Source: Desulfovibrionales bacterium (GTDB lineage Bacteria > Desulfobacterota > Desulfovibrionia > Desulfovibrionales > Desulfomicrobiaceae). Taken from it: DNA of 18,690 nucleotides. Made by a program: the position numbers and the translations under genes. Positions 6,032 through 15,119 of this stretch are shown one piece after another. Where the stretch lies: contig JAAYGZ010000142.1 of the NCBI GenBank assembly GCA_012727515.1, forward strand, positions 1-18,690, read 5' to 3'. Position 1 is the stretch's first letter. Every line of letters begins with the position of its first letter. The notes beneath the pieces were generated by a model. It made no database searches and was not told where the DNA came from. It saw only the letters and a program-made list of their open reading frames with translations.

Positions 6032-6658
6032 TTATTTGGAGTAGAGTTCGACAATCAACTGCTCCGTAATTGGGAATGTGATATCTTCACGTGTTGGCAG
6101 CGCCTTAACAGAACCGCGCAAATTAGCTGGATCCACTTCAAGCCATGCGGGAACACCACGCCGGGCCACCAGTTCCAGAGATTCAGTAATGACCAAATTC
6201 TTTTTTGAACGGTTATGCACTTCAAGCACGTCACCGGCTTTCAGAGCAATCGAAGGAACATTAACGCGCTTGCCGTTTAACTGGAAAATTCCATGTCGCA
6301 CCATCTGGCGCGCCTGGTTCCGGGAATTAGCAAAACCAAGTTTATAGGCCACGTTGTCTAAACGTGTCTCCAGCAGCCCTAAAAGGACACTGCCTGTTAC
6401 TCCTTTACGACGATCAGCCTCTTCAAAATAGCGATGAAACTGACCTTCTAAAATCCCATACATTCTGCGCACTTTCTGCTTTTCTCGCAACTGTACTGCG
6501 TAATCGCTAGGCTTTTTACGAGCTTTACCATGATCACCAGGAGCATAGGCTCGACGATCAAAGGCGCACTTGTCGGTATAGCACCGATCACCTTTCAAAA
6601 AAAGTTTTGTCCCCTCGCGGCGACAAATACGACACTTAGGACCTGTATATCTAGCCAA
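6032..6658 (-). CDS. rpsD: 30S ribosomal protein S4, zinc-binding form
   Basis: S4 is a primary assembly protein that binds the 16S rRNA 5' domain; in other bacteria it can repress its own operon and takes part in antitermination. 208 residues. A Cys4 zinc site is visible at the N-terminus (Cys9, Cys12, Cys26, Cys31), which marks the C+ form. The S4 RNA-binding domain spans about 97-155 ([20 protein letters not shown]). The start codon is TTG (6656-6658), supported by GGGGAAG about five bases upstream and by alignment of MARYTGPKC with the family. Confidence 0.98.
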   Translation of the reverse strand: MARYTGPKCRICRREGTKLFLKGDRCYTDKCAFDRRAYAPGDHGKARKKPSDYAVQLREKQKVRRMYGILEGQFHRYFEEADRRKGVTGSVLLGLLETRLDNVAYKLGFANSRNQARQMVRHGIFQLNGKRVNVPSIALKAGDVLEVHNRSKKNLVITESLELVARRGVPAWLEVDPANLRGSVKALPTREDITFPITEQLIVELYSK

Positions 6659-6672
6659 GGTATCTTCCCCCT

Positions 6673-7062
6673 CTATACTCTACGACGTTTGGGCGGGCGG
6701 CAGCCATTATGTGGAATGGGCGTGACATCACGAATAAAAACAACGCGCATTCCAACTGCGTTGATCGCACGCATTGCTGACTCACGACCAGATCCAGGGC
6801 CCTTGACTAAAATTCCAACGCTGCGCATTCCTGCGTCCATAGCCTTTCGGGCAGCAGTTTCAGCTGCACGCTGCGCTGCAAAAGGAGTATTTTTCCTGGA
6901 TCCTTTGAACCCAGAAGCGCCTGAACTAGCCCAACTGACAACATTTCCTGTGGGATCAGTAAACGTGATGATTGTGTTGTTAAAGGAGCTATTCACATGA
7001 GCTATCCCGGTTGGGATATTTCTCTTCTCTTTTTTCTTAACTACACGCTGAGGCCTTGCCAT
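6673..7062 (-). CDS. rpsK: 30S ribosomal protein S11
   Basis: S11 sits on the small-subunit platform near the E-site mRNA path. The product has 129 residues, the same length as in E. coli, with the family core [18 protein letters not shown] (19-36), the glycine-rich [10 protein letters not shown] segment (87-96), and the hallmark C-terminus [16 protein letters not shown]. The ATG is preceded by GGAG seven bases away. It lies 19 bases after rpsM and 14 before rpsD. Confidence 0.98.
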   Translation of the reverse strand: MARPQRVVKKKEKRNIPTGIAHVNSSFNNTIITFTDPTGNVVSWASSGASGFKGSRKNTPFAAQRAAETAARKAMDAGMRSVGILVKGPGSGRESAMRAINAVGMRVVFIRDVTPIPHNGCRPPKRRRV

Positions 7063-7081
7063 GTTTTATCTCCAAAAAAAG

Positions 7082-7453
7082 TTATTTTTTCTTTTTCCCA
7101 ACAATTGCACGACGCGGTCCTTTACGAGTGCGTGCGTTCGTATGGGTGCGCTGTCCGCGACATGGCAATCCACGACGGTGTCGAAGCCCTCTATAACAGC
7201 CAATATCCATTAAGCGCTTAATGTTTGCAACAACCTCACGTCGCAAATCACCTTCAACTTTGTAATTTGCTTCCAGCTCTTTACGCAAAATATTAACGTC
7301 ATCTGCCGTCAGGTCGTCGCTATTTTTAGTCCAATCGACTCCTGTGGAGTCAAGGATCTTCAATGCAGTAGCTCTGCCAATACCATAAATATAGGTAAGA
7401 GCTATATCCAGCCGCTTATTTCGCGGCAAATCAACACCTACAATTCGTGCCAC
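7082..7453 (-). CDS. rpsM: 30S ribosomal protein S13
   Basis: S13 occupies the small-subunit head and contacts the large subunit and P-site tRNA. 123 residues. The N-terminus [20 protein letters not shown], the YGIGRATA segment (23-30) and the C-terminal [19 protein letters not shown] region are diagnostic. The tail ends in a run of lysines (GKKKK) expected to enter the tRNA sites. The start is GTG (7451-7453), supported by a strong AGGGGG about five bases upstream. Confidence 0.98.
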   Translation of the reverse strand: MARIVGVDLPRNKRLDIALTYIYGIGRATALKILDSTGVDWTKNSDDLTADDVNILRKELEANYKVEGDLRREVVANIKRLMDIGCYRGLRHRRGLPCRGQRTHTNARTRKGPRRAIVGKKKK

Positions 7454-7469
7454 GCTAGCCCCCTATTCT

Positions 7470-7583
7470 CTATGACTGTCTTTGTTTGTGCCGGGTATTT
7501 TCACAAATGACACGCAATACACCCTTGCGTTTAATCACTTTGCATTTAGGACAAATCTTTTTTACAGAAGATCTAACTTTCAT
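7470..7583 (-). CDS. rpmJ: 50S ribosomal protein L36, zinc-binding form
   Basis: A 37-residue protein starting [20 protein letters not shown] and ending NTRHKQRQS. The zinc ribbon ligands Cys11, Cys14, Cys27 and His32 are all present, so this is the C+ form. L36 organises 23S rRNA near the base of the stalk. The length is exactly the family's usual 37. It lies 32 bases after map, the widest gap in the cluster, and 16 bases before rpsM. Its place between map and rpsM, without infA, is a familiar delta-proteobacterial arrangement. Confidence 0.97.
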   Translation of the reverse strand: MKVRSSVKKICPKCKVIKRKGVLRVICENTRHKQRQS

Positions 7584-7615
7584 TGTAACTCCAAAGTATT
7601 CTAAATGTACGTAAA

Positions 7616-8383
7616 TCACACGACTTCACTCAGAATGAGCGGTCCGTCTTTAGTTATTGCTATTGAATGCTCAAAATGAGCAGCCAGGCTTCTGTCCCGC
7701 GTTACTGCTGTCCATCCGTCGGAGAGGATTTCGACTTCATCAGAACCTGCAGCAACCATCGGCTCAATGGCAATGACCATTCCTGTTTTCAGCGGAAGTC
7801 GTGTTGCATTTTTAGGAACAAAGTTTGGCACTTCTGGTTTTTCATGAAGTGCACGTCCAACACCATGTCCAACAAAACGCTTTATAACAGAATACCCGCT
7901 GGCCTCGACATATTCCTGCACAGCCCGTGAAATATCGTAAAGGTCATTGCCGGAAAGTGCTTTTTCAATACCTTTTTGTAAAGAAATTGCAGTTACTTCA
8001 AGCAAATGTGCCGCGCCGTTATCAATATTTCCTACAGGAATCGTTCGCGCAGTATCTCCAAAAAAACCATTATAACAAACACCGAAATCAAGAGAAACAA
8101 TATCCCCATCACGCAAAATTCGTGATGAAGGAAAACCATGCACTATCTCTTCATTGACTGAGCAGCATAAAGCATAGGGAAACCCCTGGTATCCCTTAAA
8201 GGCAGGAACAACACCATGTTTTTTACACTGCTCTATGGCTATTTCTTCTAACTCAATTGTTTTCACGCCCGCAACAATATGTTCGACAATATGTCCTAAA
8301 ATCTGTGCGGTGATCCTATTGGCATGGTGGAGACAGGATATCTCGTGATCAGACTTGAGAAAAATGCCACGAAACTTCTTCAA
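7616..8383 (-). CDS. map: Methionine aminopeptidase, type I
   Basis: Removes the initiator methionine from nascent proteins with small second residues. 255 residues with the pita-bread fold and all metal and catalytic ligands: His82 (VHGFPS), Asp99 (SLDFG), Asp110 (GDTART), His173 ([10 protein letters not shown]), Glu207 (AIEP) and Glu238 (FEHS), which correspond in spacing to E. coli His79, Asp97, Asp108, His171, Glu204 and Glu235. The start is TTG (8381-8383), giving [15 protein letters not shown]; its TTGA overlaps the secY stop by 4 bases. There is no nearby ATG alternative. Location after secY places maturation of new chains in the same transcript as the ribosome. Confidence 0.97.
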   Translation of the reverse strand: MKKFRGIFLKSDHEISCLHHANRITAQILGHIVEHIVAGVKTIELEEIAIEQCKKHGVVPAFKGYQGFPYALCCSVNEEIVHGFPSSRILRDGDIVSLDFGVCYNGFFGDTARTIPVGNIDNGAAHLLEVTAISLQKGIEKALSGNDLYDISRAVQEYVEASGYSVIKRFVGHGVGRALHEKPEVPNFVPKNATRLPLKTGMVIAIEPMVAAGSDEVEILSDGWTAVTRDRSLAAHFEHSIAITKDGPLILSEVV

Positions 8384-9693
8384 TCACGCCTGCCCTTGAT
8401 TTTGGCCTTTGCCAAAAGACCATCATATCTTCCTGAAATAAGATGTGATTGTACTTGAGACATGGTATCCATCGCCACTCCAACAACAATCAGCAACGAT
8501 GTCCCACCATAATAAAAAGGCACATTAAATTGTTTCATCAAAACCATGGGCAAAACACAGACCAGCGAGATATACAAGGCACCCCATAAAGTCAAACGGG
8601 TTAAGACCTTATCTATATATTCATTGGTCTTAAAACCTGGTCTAATCCCAGGGACAAAAGCACCCTGTTTTTTTAAGTTTTCAGCAATATCTTTTGGATC
8701 AAAAATAATCGCTGTGTAGAAAAAACAAAAGAACGTAATGAAGCCAACAAAGAATATATTATAGAGCAGCGAGTCTGGCTGGAAGTAATGGGCCACATTG
8801 TTCAAAGCTTCAATGTTTGAAAAATTAGCTAACGTTGCGGGAAACATAAGCAGTGACGATGCAAATATAGGAGGGATAACGCCAGCAGTATTAATGCGCA
8901 AAGGCAGATGGCTCGTTTGCCCTCCGTACATCTTTCGCCCAACCATCCGTTTTGCATAGTGGATTGGAATGCGCCGCTGAGCACGCTCCATAAAGGTAAT
9001 TCCAACTAAAACTCCAGCCATGACAATAACAATAAACAGGATGGTGAACAAAGAGACATCGCCAGCTCTAAAGAGGCTATACGACCTGCTTATTCCACTG
9101 GGCAAGCCAGCAATAATACCAGAACAAATAATTAAGCTAATACCGTTGCCAATACCCTTTTCTGTAATTTTTTCACCCAGCCACATGACAAAAATTGTCC
9201 CTGCTGTCAGGGTAATGACAGTGACCAGACGAAAGCCCCAGCCCGGCATAAATACAATCGGAGCACCTGTTGGGCTGGTCATGCTCTCAATACCTACGGC
9301 AATGCCCAGACCCTGCACAATGGATATAAGAACTGTGCCATATCGAGTATATTGAGTTATCTTCTTTTTTCCAGCCGCCCCTTCCTGTCTTGAGAGCCTT
9401 TTCAGTTCAGGGCTTACAACTGTCAAAAGCTGCAAAATAATTGATGCAGAGATATAGGGCATGATTCCAAGCGCAAAAATAGACAGCCTTTTCAGACCGC
9501 CTCCAGAAAACATATCAAACAATCCAAATAAGGTATTCTGGAAATTAGCAAAAAAATCAGCCAGAGCTGCACCATCTACTCCTGGTACAGGGAGGTGCAC
9601 TCCAACTCGATAGACAGCTAAAAGCAGAAATGTCCAAATGAATTTCTGCTTTAACTCGCTCAATCCTGCGCTTGCGCCTCTTGGAGTATTCAC
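8380..9693 (-). CDS. secY: Preprotein translocase channel subunit SecY
   Basis: The central pore of the Sec translocon in the inner membrane. 437 residues with about ten hydrophobic membrane segments, the first at about 17-37 and the last two around 365-415. Conserved features include SIFALGIMPYISASI (second membrane segment), GEKITEKGIGNGISL before the fifth, ERAQRRIPI in the cytosolic loop, and KKQGAFVPGIRPG in the large C-terminal cytosolic loop that binds SecA and ribosomes. The start is GTG (9691-9693), with GGAAGG upstream inside the end of rplO. The stop overlaps map. Confidence 0.98.
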   Translation of the reverse strand: MNTPRGASAGLSELKQKFIWTFLLLAVYRVGVHLPVPGVDGAALADFFANFQNTLFGLFDMFSGGGLKRLSIFALGIMPYISASIILQLLTVVSPELKRLSRQEGAAGKKKITQYTRYGTVLISIVQGLGIAVGIESMTSPTGAPIVFMPGWGFRLVTVITLTAGTIFVMWLGEKITEKGIGNGISLIICSGIIAGLPSGISRSYSLFRAGDVSLFTILFIVIVMAGVLVGITFMERAQRRIPIHYAKRMVGRKMYGGQTSHLPLRINTAGVIPPIFASSLLMFPATLANFSNIEALNNVAHYFQPDSLLYNIFFVGFITFFCFFYTAIIFDPKDIAENLKKQGAFVPGIRPGFKTNEYIDKVLTRLTLWGALYISLVCVLPMVLMKQFNVPFYYGGTSLLIVVGVAMDTMSQVQSHLISGRYDGLLAKAKIKGRRD

Positions 9694-9698
9694 TAGGA

Positions 9699-10142
9699 CT
9701 AACCTTCCAAGGCTATAGCTTCTCCGCCTGATGCGGAAATCTTCTCAATGGCTTGAGAGCTGAACTTGTGCGCTGTTACTTTTATGGCACGAGTAATCTC
9801 TCCGCCGGACAATACCTTTACAGGCTGACCTTGGCGTACCAAACCAGAACCATAGAGATCATCTAAAGAGATCTCTGTGCTCTCAAATTTGGCAACAATA
9901 TCGCCGAGACTGACAACCTGATATGTTGTACGAAAAGGATTCTTGAACCCTCGTTTAGGCAAGCGGCGATACAAGCACATTTGTCCGCCTTCAAAATACG
10001 CAGGAACACCGCCACCGCTGCGAGCGTTTTGTCCTTTGTGTCCTTTGCCAGCAGTAGCGCCCTGCCCTGAAGCAGATCCCCGACCAATGCGCTTAGGCTT
10101 TGCCAGTTCTTCGGGAAATGGATATAATTCATGCAGGTTCAT
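9699..10142 (-). CDS. rplO: 50S ribosomal protein L15
   Basis: A late-assembly large-subunit protein that threads through 23S rRNA. 147 residues. The basic, glycine-rich N-terminal extension (GRGSASGQGATAGKGHKGQ, about 20-38) followed by ARSGGGVPAYFEGGQ is diagnostic, and the globular C-terminal half ends IEKISASGGEAIALEG. The length is close to E. coli (144). Its ATG shares one base with the rpmD stop (TAATG), implying translational coupling. It ends 5 bases before secY. Confidence 0.98.
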   Translation of the reverse strand: MNLHELYPFPEELAKPKRIGRGSASGQGATAGKGHKGQNARSGGGVPAYFEGGQMCLYRRLPKRGFKNPFRTTYQVVSLGDIVAKFESTEISLDDLYGSGLVRQGQPVKVLSGGEITRAIKVTAHKFSSQAIEKISASGGEAIALEG

Positions 10143-10312
10143 TACTGTACTACCTCAACAAGATGCTTAACTTTTTGAATCATCCCGCGAATACAGTCAT
10201 TATCAGGAAGGGTTACAACTTCATTAAGCTTAGTAAATCCTAACGCCTTAACTGTTTTCCGCTGCGCAGGGGGCTGAGTGATCAAACTTTTTATTAACTT
10301 AACGCGAATCAT
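10142..10312 (-). CDS. rpmD: 50S ribosomal protein L30
   Basis: A small large-subunit protein. 56 residues from the start MIRVKLIKSLITQPPAQRKTV; the segment ALGFTKLNEVV (23-33) and the C-terminal IRGMIQKVKHLVEV are typical. A longer in-frame reading to 10351 adds 13 residues that overlap rpsE and do not resemble the family, so the ATG at 10310-10312 was chosen. It lies 10 bases after rpsE and overlaps the rplO start by one base. Confidence 0.96.
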   Translation of the reverse strand: MIRVKLIKSLITQPPAQRKTVKALGFTKLNEVVTLPDNDCIRGMIQKVKHLVEVVQ

Positions 10313-10322
10313 GACAGAACCT

Positions 10323-10814
10323 CTATTTTCTCTTGATGGACAGAGGAACACCCCTCATAGCGCTAACACGATCTACGCTCCGCAATGAGCGGAGGCCATC
10401 AAAGGTGGCTCGCAGAACATTATGCGGGTTATTCGTACCAATAGCTTTAGTCAGGATGTCGTGGACGCCTACAGCTTCCATTACAGCACGCACTGGTCCG
10501 CCAGCAATAATACCGGTTCCAGCCGAGGCGGGCTTCAGGAGCACGTGTCCTGCACCAAAATTTCCAATAATCTCATAGGGAATAGTTCCATCCAAAAGCT
10601 CAACTTTCTGCATATCTTTACGAGCTTTATCAGTGGCCTTTTTAATTGCATCAGGAACCTGGTTGGCTTTACCCAGACCAAATCCAACTGAGCCTTTCCC
10701 ATCTCCAACGACCACCAAGGCGCTAAAGCTAAAGCGTCGGCCACCCTTTACAACTTTAGCGACGCGATTGAGATGTACTATTTTCTCAATGAGTTCAAAT
10801 TCGTTCTGTTGCAT
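10323..10814 (-). CDS. rpsE: 30S ribosomal protein S5
   Basis: S5 shapes the mRNA entry site and affects decoding accuracy. 163 residues. The N-terminal double-stranded-RNA-binding-like domain carries [20 protein letters not shown] (8-27) and the loop [14 protein letters not shown] (37-50). The C-terminal domain holds [19 protein letters not shown] and the asparagine-rich [16 protein letters not shown]. The length matches the family (about 167). It lies 12 bases after rplR. Confidence 0.98.
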   Translation of the reverse strand: MQQNEFELIEKIVHLNRVAKVVKGGRRFSFSALVVVGDGKGSVGFGLGKANQVPDAIKKATDKARKDMQKVELLDGTIPYEIIGNFGAGHVLLKPASAGTGIIAGGPVRAVMEAVGVHDILTKAIGTNNPHNVLRATFDGLRSLRSVDRVSAMRGVPLSIKRK

Positions 10815-10826
10815 GGATGTCCTCTA

Positions 10827-11180
10827 TTAAAAATTTAATCCCGCTTCACGGGCACCTTCGGCTAAGGCCTTCACTCGACCATGATATACAAAGCCATTAC
10901 GATCAAATACCACAGTGGTGATATCTTTCTTTATCGCTTCTTCGGCAATCTTCTTTCCGATTGTTTTTGCATTATCAACAGTCAGGCGAAACTTCTGGCC
11001 ATCCCCAGACAATGTTGAAGCAGAGGCAAGGGTTACGCCAGCCAAATCATCTACAATTTGAGCATAAATATGCTTATTGGAGCGGAAAACCACCAAGCGT
11101 GGTTTTTCGGGGCTACCGTTGACTTTTTTGCGAATTCTCGCCTTACGCTTCTTACGGGCGTCATCACGTGAAATTTTCAT
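10827..11180 (-). CDS. rplR: 50S ribosomal protein L18
   Basis: L18 binds 5S rRNA in the central protuberance with L5. 117 residues, equal to E. coli. The N-terminus is strongly basic ([16 protein letters not shown]), followed by [19 protein letters not shown] (28-46) and the C-terminal [26 protein letters not shown]. It lies 8 bases after rplF. The Shine-Dalgarno sequence is weak (GGAA), so coupling to upstream translation is likely. Confidence 0.98.
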   Translation of the reverse strand: MKISRDDARKKRKARIRKKVNGSPEKPRLVVFRSNKHIYAQIVDDLAGVTLASASTLSGDGQKFRLTVDNAKTIGKKIAEEAIKKDITTVVFDRNGFVYHGRVKALAEGAREAGLNF

Positions 11181-11188
11181 GTCGATTC

Positions 11189-11728
11189 CTATTTCTTGCC
11201 GCCGGATTTACCAGCTTTGCGACGCACAATCTCCCCACTATACTTGATACCTTTACCTTTATAAGGTTCAGGAGCACGTACCTGGCGGATCTGTGCCGCG
11301 ACTTCACCAACAAGGCGCTTATCACAGCCTGATAATGAAATCTTGGTATTTTCTACCTTGGCCTGAATCCCGTCTGGCAAAACAAAATTCACAGGGTGAG
11401 AATAACCAACATTGAGTACAACTATATTACCTTGAACATTTACTTTGTACCCAACGCCCACTACATCAAGTGATTTTTCAAAGCCCTGGAAAACACCTTG
11501 AACTGCATTTGCTAAAAGTGTGCGGCGCAAGCCGTGCTGCTGCCTGGCAATACGACTCGTATCAGCTGGCTCTACAAGAGCTTCACTTCCGCTTACTGAC
11601 ACGTTGATCAGTGGGTGTGTAGCTAAATGCAGAGTGCCTTTTGGGCCTTTAACTGTAATAGTATCAGCGCCTACAAAAACCTCCACACCAGTGGGGATTG
11701 CTATAGGCATTTTTCCAACTCGTGACAT
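11189..11728 (-). CDS. rplF: 50S ribosomal protein L6
   Basis: L6 binds 23S rRNA near the sarcin-ricin loop and stalk base. 179 residues in two similar domains. The N-terminus [18 protein letters not shown], the segment [11 protein letters not shown] (28-38), and the hallmark C-terminus [28 protein letters not shown] are diagnostic. GGAGGG precedes the ATG. It lies 10 bases after rpsH. Confidence 0.98.
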   Translation of the reverse strand: MSRVGKMPIAIPTGVEVFVGADTITVKGPKGTLHLATHPLINVSVSGSEALVEPADTSRIARQQHGLRRTLLANAVQGVFQGFEKSLDVVGVGYKVNVQGNIVVLNVGYSHPVNFVLPDGIQAKVENTKISLSGCDKRLVGEVAAQIRQVRAPEPYKGKGIKYSGEIVRRKAGKSGGKK

Positions 11729-11738
11729 TCAACCCTCC

Positions 11739-12122
11739 CTACCAGATCTCACAGAGCAGCTCACCGCCAACTCCAGCTTCGGATGCTTTCTTCCCCTCAA
11801 GTATTCCTTTGGATGTAGAAAGGATGCAAATTCCAAGGCCATTTTGGACAGAGGGAATATTGTGAGTACCGACATATATCCTGCGCCCTGGCTTGCTAAT
11901 GCGTTTCAAACCTTCGGTAACAGGCTTATTTTCAAAGTATTTCAAATTAACAAGCAGTTGATTGCCTTCCTGCGAAAATCCAGCAATATACCCTTCATCC
12001 TTTAATATATTAAGCACTGCTTCACGAGTACGACTGGTTGAGACCGATACAGTCGCATGCATTGCCGTATATGCATTACGAATTCGGGTTAGCAGATCTG
12101 CGATTGGATCATTTACTGACAT
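11739..12122 (-). CDS. rpsH: 30S ribosomal protein S8
   Basis: S8 binds helix 21 of 16S rRNA and, in E. coli, represses the spc operon; whether a target site exists here was not established. 127 residues. Starts SVNDPIADLLTRIRNAYTA and ends with the conserved STSKGILEGKKASEAGVGGELLCEIW region, in which STSKG is the RNA-binding signature. It lies 13 bases after the type Z S14 gene, with GAGGAA upstream of the ATG. Confidence 0.98.
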   Translation of the reverse strand: MSVNDPIADLLTRIRNAYTAMHATVSVSTSRTREAVLNILKDEGYIAGFSQEGNQLLVNLKYFENKPVTEGLKRISKPGRRIYVGTHNIPSVQNGLGICILSTSKGILEGKKASEAGVGGELLCEIW

Positions 12123-12135
12123 GAGAATTCCTCAT

Positions 12136-12321
12136 TTACCAACTAGATTTTCTTACGCCTGGTAATTCACCGGCAAGGGCCATATTTCTAAAACAAATTC
12201 TACAGATGCCAAATCGGCGCATAAAAGCACGCGGACGACCACATATGGGGCATCTATTATATTTGCGCGTCGAAAACTTCGGCTTCCGCTGAGCCTTGAC
12301 CATCAATGATGTGCGCGTCAA
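12136..12321 (-). CDS. rpsN: 30S ribosomal protein S14, type Z (zinc-binding; rpsZ form)
   Basis: 61 residues, the compact zinc form of S14 in the small-subunit head. The four zinc cysteines are at 24, 27, 40 and 43 (CPIC and CRIC), and the C-terminus [14 protein letters not shown] is typical. The start chosen is TTG (12319-12321), giving (M)[14 protein letters not shown], because a full AAGGAGG lies eight bases upstream and the 61-residue length matches the family. The ATG at codon 7 would remove conserved residues, and an ATG at 12355-12357 would overlap rplE. It lies 13 bases after rplE. Confidence 0.96.
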   Translation of the reverse strand: MTRTSLMVKAQRKPKFSTRKYNRCPICGRPRAFMRRFGICRICFRNMALAGELPGVRKSSW

Positions 12322-12334
12322 GTTCGAGTCCTCC

Positions 12335-12874
12335 TTACTTCTTGAAGGGCATTCCAAGAAGCTTCAACAGCATCTTGCCTTCTTTGTCTGTCATGGCGGT
12401 AGTAATAACCGATATGTTCATACCAACGGGTTTCTCAATTCTATCGATCTCAATTTCAGGAAAAATTGTATGATCTTTGATACCCAGAGTATAATTCCCA
12501 CGTCCGTCAAAACCACGGTCTTGAACACCACGGAAATCGCGAACTCGGGGCAGGGCAATTGTTATGAGTTTGTTGAGAAACGCCCACATGACATCCCTAC
12601 GTAAAGAGACCCGACATCCAACAGGCATTCCTTCTCGCAATTTAAATGCAGCAATGGATTTTTTGGCACGAGTCACAACAGCTCGCTGACCAGCTATCAT
12701 AGATAAATCGCGTACAGAATCCTGGATAATTTTATTGTTCTGGCTTCCTTCACCTAGTCCCATATTCAAAGAGACAAACTTGATCTGTGGAATTTGCATT
12801 ACTGTTTTGTAATTAAATTCCTTAGCAAGTGTTGGAGCGACTATATCTGTATAGAGTTTCTTGAGATCACTCAT
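12335..12874 (-). CDS. rplE: 50S ribosomal protein L5
   Basis: L5 carries 5S rRNA into the central protuberance and contacts P-site tRNA. 179 residues, equal to E. coli. The segments [18 protein letters not shown] (26-43), [21 protein letters not shown] (67-87, read as two parts), and [20 protein letters not shown] are diagnostic. It lies 9 bases after rplX. Confidence 0.98.
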   Translation of the reverse strand: MSDLKKLYTDIVAPTLAKEFNYKTVMQIPQIKFVSLNMGLGEGSQNNKIIQDSVRDLSMIAGQRAVVTRAKKSIAAFKLREGMPVGCRVSLRRDVMWAFLNKLITIALPRVRDFRGVQDRGFDGRGNYTLGIKDHTIFPEIEIDRIEKPVGMNISVITTAMTDKEGKMLLKLLGMPFKK

Positions 12875-12883
12875 TCTTACACC

Positions 12884-13213
12884 CTAGCTGATCGCTTCAT
12901 TGCACTTTCTGCAATAACGAATTTTTTTGTTATCGTCTGTAAGCCTATAGCCCAGTCGAGCAGGCTTCGTGCATGAACTGCACACTACCTGCACATTAGA
13001 AATATCTATCGGCATTTCCTTTTCAACAATTCCACCGGGCTTATTCGCATATGGATTTGGCTTGCTATGCTTCAAAGCAATATTCGCCTTTTCTACAACC
13101 ACTTGCTTCTTAGCCCGAAGGACCTTGATCACCTTGCCGATTTTCCCTTTATCCTTGCCGGTCATCACCATGACTGTATCATTGAGATGTACCTTCCAGA
13201 CTTGTGTAGACAT
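12884..13213 (-). CDS. rplX: 50S ribosomal protein L24 with a Cys4 C-terminal motif
   Basis: L24 is an assembly initiator near the exit tunnel. 109 residues. The KOW motif occupies the N-terminus (NDTVMVMTGKDKGKIGKV, 11-28), followed by ANIALKHSKPNP (43-54) and KEMPIDISNV (65-74). The C-terminal part has two CxxC pairs (Cys78, Cys81 and Cys101, Cys104), a possible zinc ribbon. E. coli L24 lacks this cysteine set, but it is common in other bacteria. It lies only 2 bases after rplN. Confidence 0.98.
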   Translation of the reverse strand: MSTQVWKVHLNDTVMVMTGKDKGKIGKVIKVLRAKKQVVVEKANIALKHSKPNPYANKPGGIVEKEMPIDISNVQVVCSSCTKPARLGYRLTDDNKKIRYCRKCNEAIS

Positions 13214-13215
13214 AC

Positions 13216-13584
13216 TTACAACACCTCTGGGGCTAATGAAACAATTTTCATAAAGTTTTTAGCCCGCAACTCACGAGCCACAGGCCCAAATATACGAGTC
13301 CCCATCGGTTCAAAGCTTTTGTTCAACAGAACAGCAGAGTTATTGTCAAAACGAATATATGTTCCGTCTGGGCGACCTATTTCCTTCTTTGTCCTGACTA
13401 CTACTGCCTGAAGTACGTCGCCTTTTTTTACTTTACCGTGCGGAATCGCTTCCTTGACTGAGACCATTATAATGTCTCCGACCCGAGCATACCTGCGCTT
13501 GCTACCGCCTAGCACCTTGATGCAGGCAACCTTCTTGGCTCCGGAATTGTCTGCGACATCCAAAGTCGTCTGCATTTGAATCAT
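13216..13584 (-). CDS. rplN: 50S ribosomal protein L14
   Basis: L14 lies at the subunit interface beneath the factor-binding site. 122 residues with the very conserved sequence [19 protein letters not shown], then [22 protein letters not shown] (36-57 in two parts), and the C-terminal [20 protein letters not shown]. The length equals the family norm (122-123). It lies 11 bases after rpsQ and opens the spc part of the cluster. Confidence 0.98.
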   Translation of the reverse strand: MIQMQTTLDVADNSGAKKVACIKVLGGSKRRYARVGDIIMVSVKEAIPHGKVKKGDVLQAVVVRTKKEIGRPDGTYIRFDNNSAVLLNKSFEPMGTRIFGPVARELRAKNFMKIVSLAPEVL

Positions 13585-13595
13585 ATCGAAATCCC

Positions 13596-13862
13596 CTATA
13601 ATGCTCGTTCAATAATTTTCATCAAATGCCAATTTTTACGTGCGCTTAAAGGACGATGTTCAACTATCTGAACCTTATCGCCAATATGGCACTCATTATT
13701 GGGGTCATGAGCCATGAATTTTTTTCTACGGCGGATATATTTTTTAAGAACAGGATGTTTGACCAGTGTCTCAACACGAACGACAATTGTTTTGTCGTTT
13801 TTGTCGCTCACTACGAAGCCAACAAGAGTCCTCTTGTTCGATGTCTGTCCGCTGTTACTCAT
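13596..13862 (-). CDS. rpsQ: 30S ribosomal protein S17
   Basis: S17 is a primary binder of the 16S rRNA 5' domain. 88 residues with an OB fold. The segments [21 protein letters not shown] (11-31, in two parts) and [19 protein letters not shown] are diagnostic, as is the [19 protein letters not shown] region (60-78). The ATG lies inside the end of rpmC, an 8-base overlap (13855-13862), pointing to coupled translation. Confidence 0.98.
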   Translation of the reverse strand: MSNSGQTSNKRTLVGFVVSDKNDKTIVVRVETLVKHPVLKKYIRRRKKFMAHDPNNECHIGDKVQIVEHRPLSARKNWHLMKIIERAL

Positions 13863-14058
13863 CAGCTGTCTCCGTGTCCTTCTCTTTCAGAATCGTCAAA
13901 ATCCGAGCAATGGATTTTTTCACGACTGGCATTCTCTGCGTGTTTTCTAGCTGCGCTGTTGCATGCTGAAATCGCAGATTCATTAATTCAGTGCGTAACT
14001 CTCCAAGCTTCCCATGCAGAGCCGAGCTATCTAATTCACGTAATTGCTGAGCCTTCAT
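13855..14058 (-). CDS. rpmC: 50S ribosomal protein L29
   Basis: L29 surrounds the polypeptide exit and can contact trigger factor and SRP. 67 residues, helical. The family pattern LRELDSSALHGKLGELRTEL (6-25) and LMNLRFQHATAQLENTQRM (25-43) is clear, followed by VKKSIARILTILKEKD. It lies 3 bases after rplP and overlaps rpsQ by 8 bases. Confidence 0.97.
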   Translation of the reverse strand: MKAQQLRELDSSALHGKLGELRTELMNLRFQHATAQLENTQRMPVVKKSIARILTILKEKDTETADE

Positions 14059-14061
14059 TGC

Positions 14062-14469
14062 TTACTCCTTTTCGACTATAATAGTCTTTATAGGCAGTTT
14101 GTAGGCTGCTCTCTGCAATGCTTCTTTAGCCAATTCAACATCAACACCCTTAATCTCGTAAATAATGCGCCCTCTTTGAACTGGAGCACACCATCCAACT
14201 GGTGCACCTTTACCTTTACCTTGACGAACTTCCAGTGGTTTTGAGGTAATCGTCTTGTCAGGGAAGATTCGAATAAAAACCTTACCACCCCTTTTGATAT
14301 GTCTCATCATAGCAATACGAGCGGCTTCAATTTGCTGATTTGTAATCTTCCCGGATTCAATAGCTTTTAATCCAATTTCGCCAAATGCCACTGTCGTTGC
14401 CCGTTGTGCTAACCCACGGATTCGACCTTTTTGTTGCTTGCGAAATTTTACTCTTTTGGGGCTCAGCAT
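14062..14469 (-). CDS. rplP: 50S ribosomal protein L16
   Basis: L16 positions the A-site tRNA and is needed for peptidyl transfer activity. 135 residues (136 in E. coli). The N-terminus [19 protein letters not shown], the central [18 protein letters not shown] segment ([20 protein letters not shown]) and the motif [18 protein letters not shown] (about 80-97) are diagnostic. Its ATG shares one base with the rpsC stop (TGATG), so translation is coupled. Confidence 0.98.
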   Translation of the reverse strand: MLSPKRVKFRKQQKGRIRGLAQRATTVAFGEIGLKAIESGKITNQQIEAARIAMMRHIKRGGKVFIRIFPDKTITSKPLEVRQGKGKGAPVGWCAPVQRGRIIYEIKGVDVELAKEALQRAAYKLPIKTIIVEKE

Positions 14470-15107
14470 CAGTTATCCACCTCGCTAAGAATTTCACCCT
14501 TAAAGACCCAAACTTTAATGCCAATGATACCATATGTGGTTTTAGCCAAGGCTACACCATAGTCGATATCAGCACGCAATGTATGCAGGGGTACGCGGCC
14601 TTCACGAGCCCATTCTGAACGAGCAATTTCAGCACCGCCCAATCTTCCTCCACACTGCACTTTGATACCCTGAGCACCAAATTTTTGGGCTAAACCAAGG
14701 GTCTTTTTGATGGCACGTCGAAAAGCCACACGACGCTCCAACTGTTGAGCTATGGATTCTGCAACAAGCTGTGCGTCTGTTTCAGGCCTGCGAATTTCAT
14801 TTACTTCTAATGAAATTTCGCGTCCGAATTTTTCCTTCAATTCTGCCCGTAATTTTTCAATCTCCACACCTTTTCTTCCGATAACAATACCGGGGCGTGC
14901 AGTGAACAAAATTAAACGAATTTTATCAGCAGCTCTTTCAATTTCAATTTTTGAAATTCCTGCATGATAAAGCTTTTCCTTGATATACTTACGCAACTTA
15001 TCGTCTTCAAAAACGTATTCTGCGTACTTTTTATCGCTAAACCAGCGGGATTTCCAATTTTTATTGTATCCTAAACGGAATCCGTATGGATGAACTTTAT
15101 GACCCAA
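14469..15107 (-). CDS. rpsC: 30S ribosomal protein S3
   Basis: S3 forms part of the mRNA entry channel and its helicase activity. 212 residues. The N-terminus [19 protein letters not shown] is typical; the type II KH domain contains [17 protein letters not shown] (74-90); the C-terminal domain holds [18 protein letters not shown]. The start is TTG (15105-15107), supported by GGAGGG upstream and by the family N-terminus. It overlaps rplP by one base and lies 12 bases after rplV. Confidence 0.98.
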   Translation of the reverse strand: MGHKVHPYGFRLGYNKNWKSRWFSDKKYAEYVFEDDKLRKYIKEKLYHAGISKIEIERAADKIRLILFTARPGIVIGRKGVEIEKLRAELKEKFGREISLEVNEIRRPETDAQLVAESIAQQLERRVAFRRAIKKTLGLAQKFGAQGIKVQCGGRLGGAEIARSEWAREGRVPLHTLRADIDYGVALAKTTYGIIGIKVWVFKGEILSEVDN

Positions 15108-15119
15108 CGCAGTGCCCTC

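Noticed and set aside
6530..7000. 156-codon plus-strand frame opposite rpsD and rpsK
   Set aside because: Antisense shadow of two certain ribosomal genes, spanning their junction; no recognisable protein.
11520..12005. 161-codon plus-strand frame opposite rplF and rpsH
   Set aside because: Antisense shadow of conserved ribosomal genes; no domain signal.
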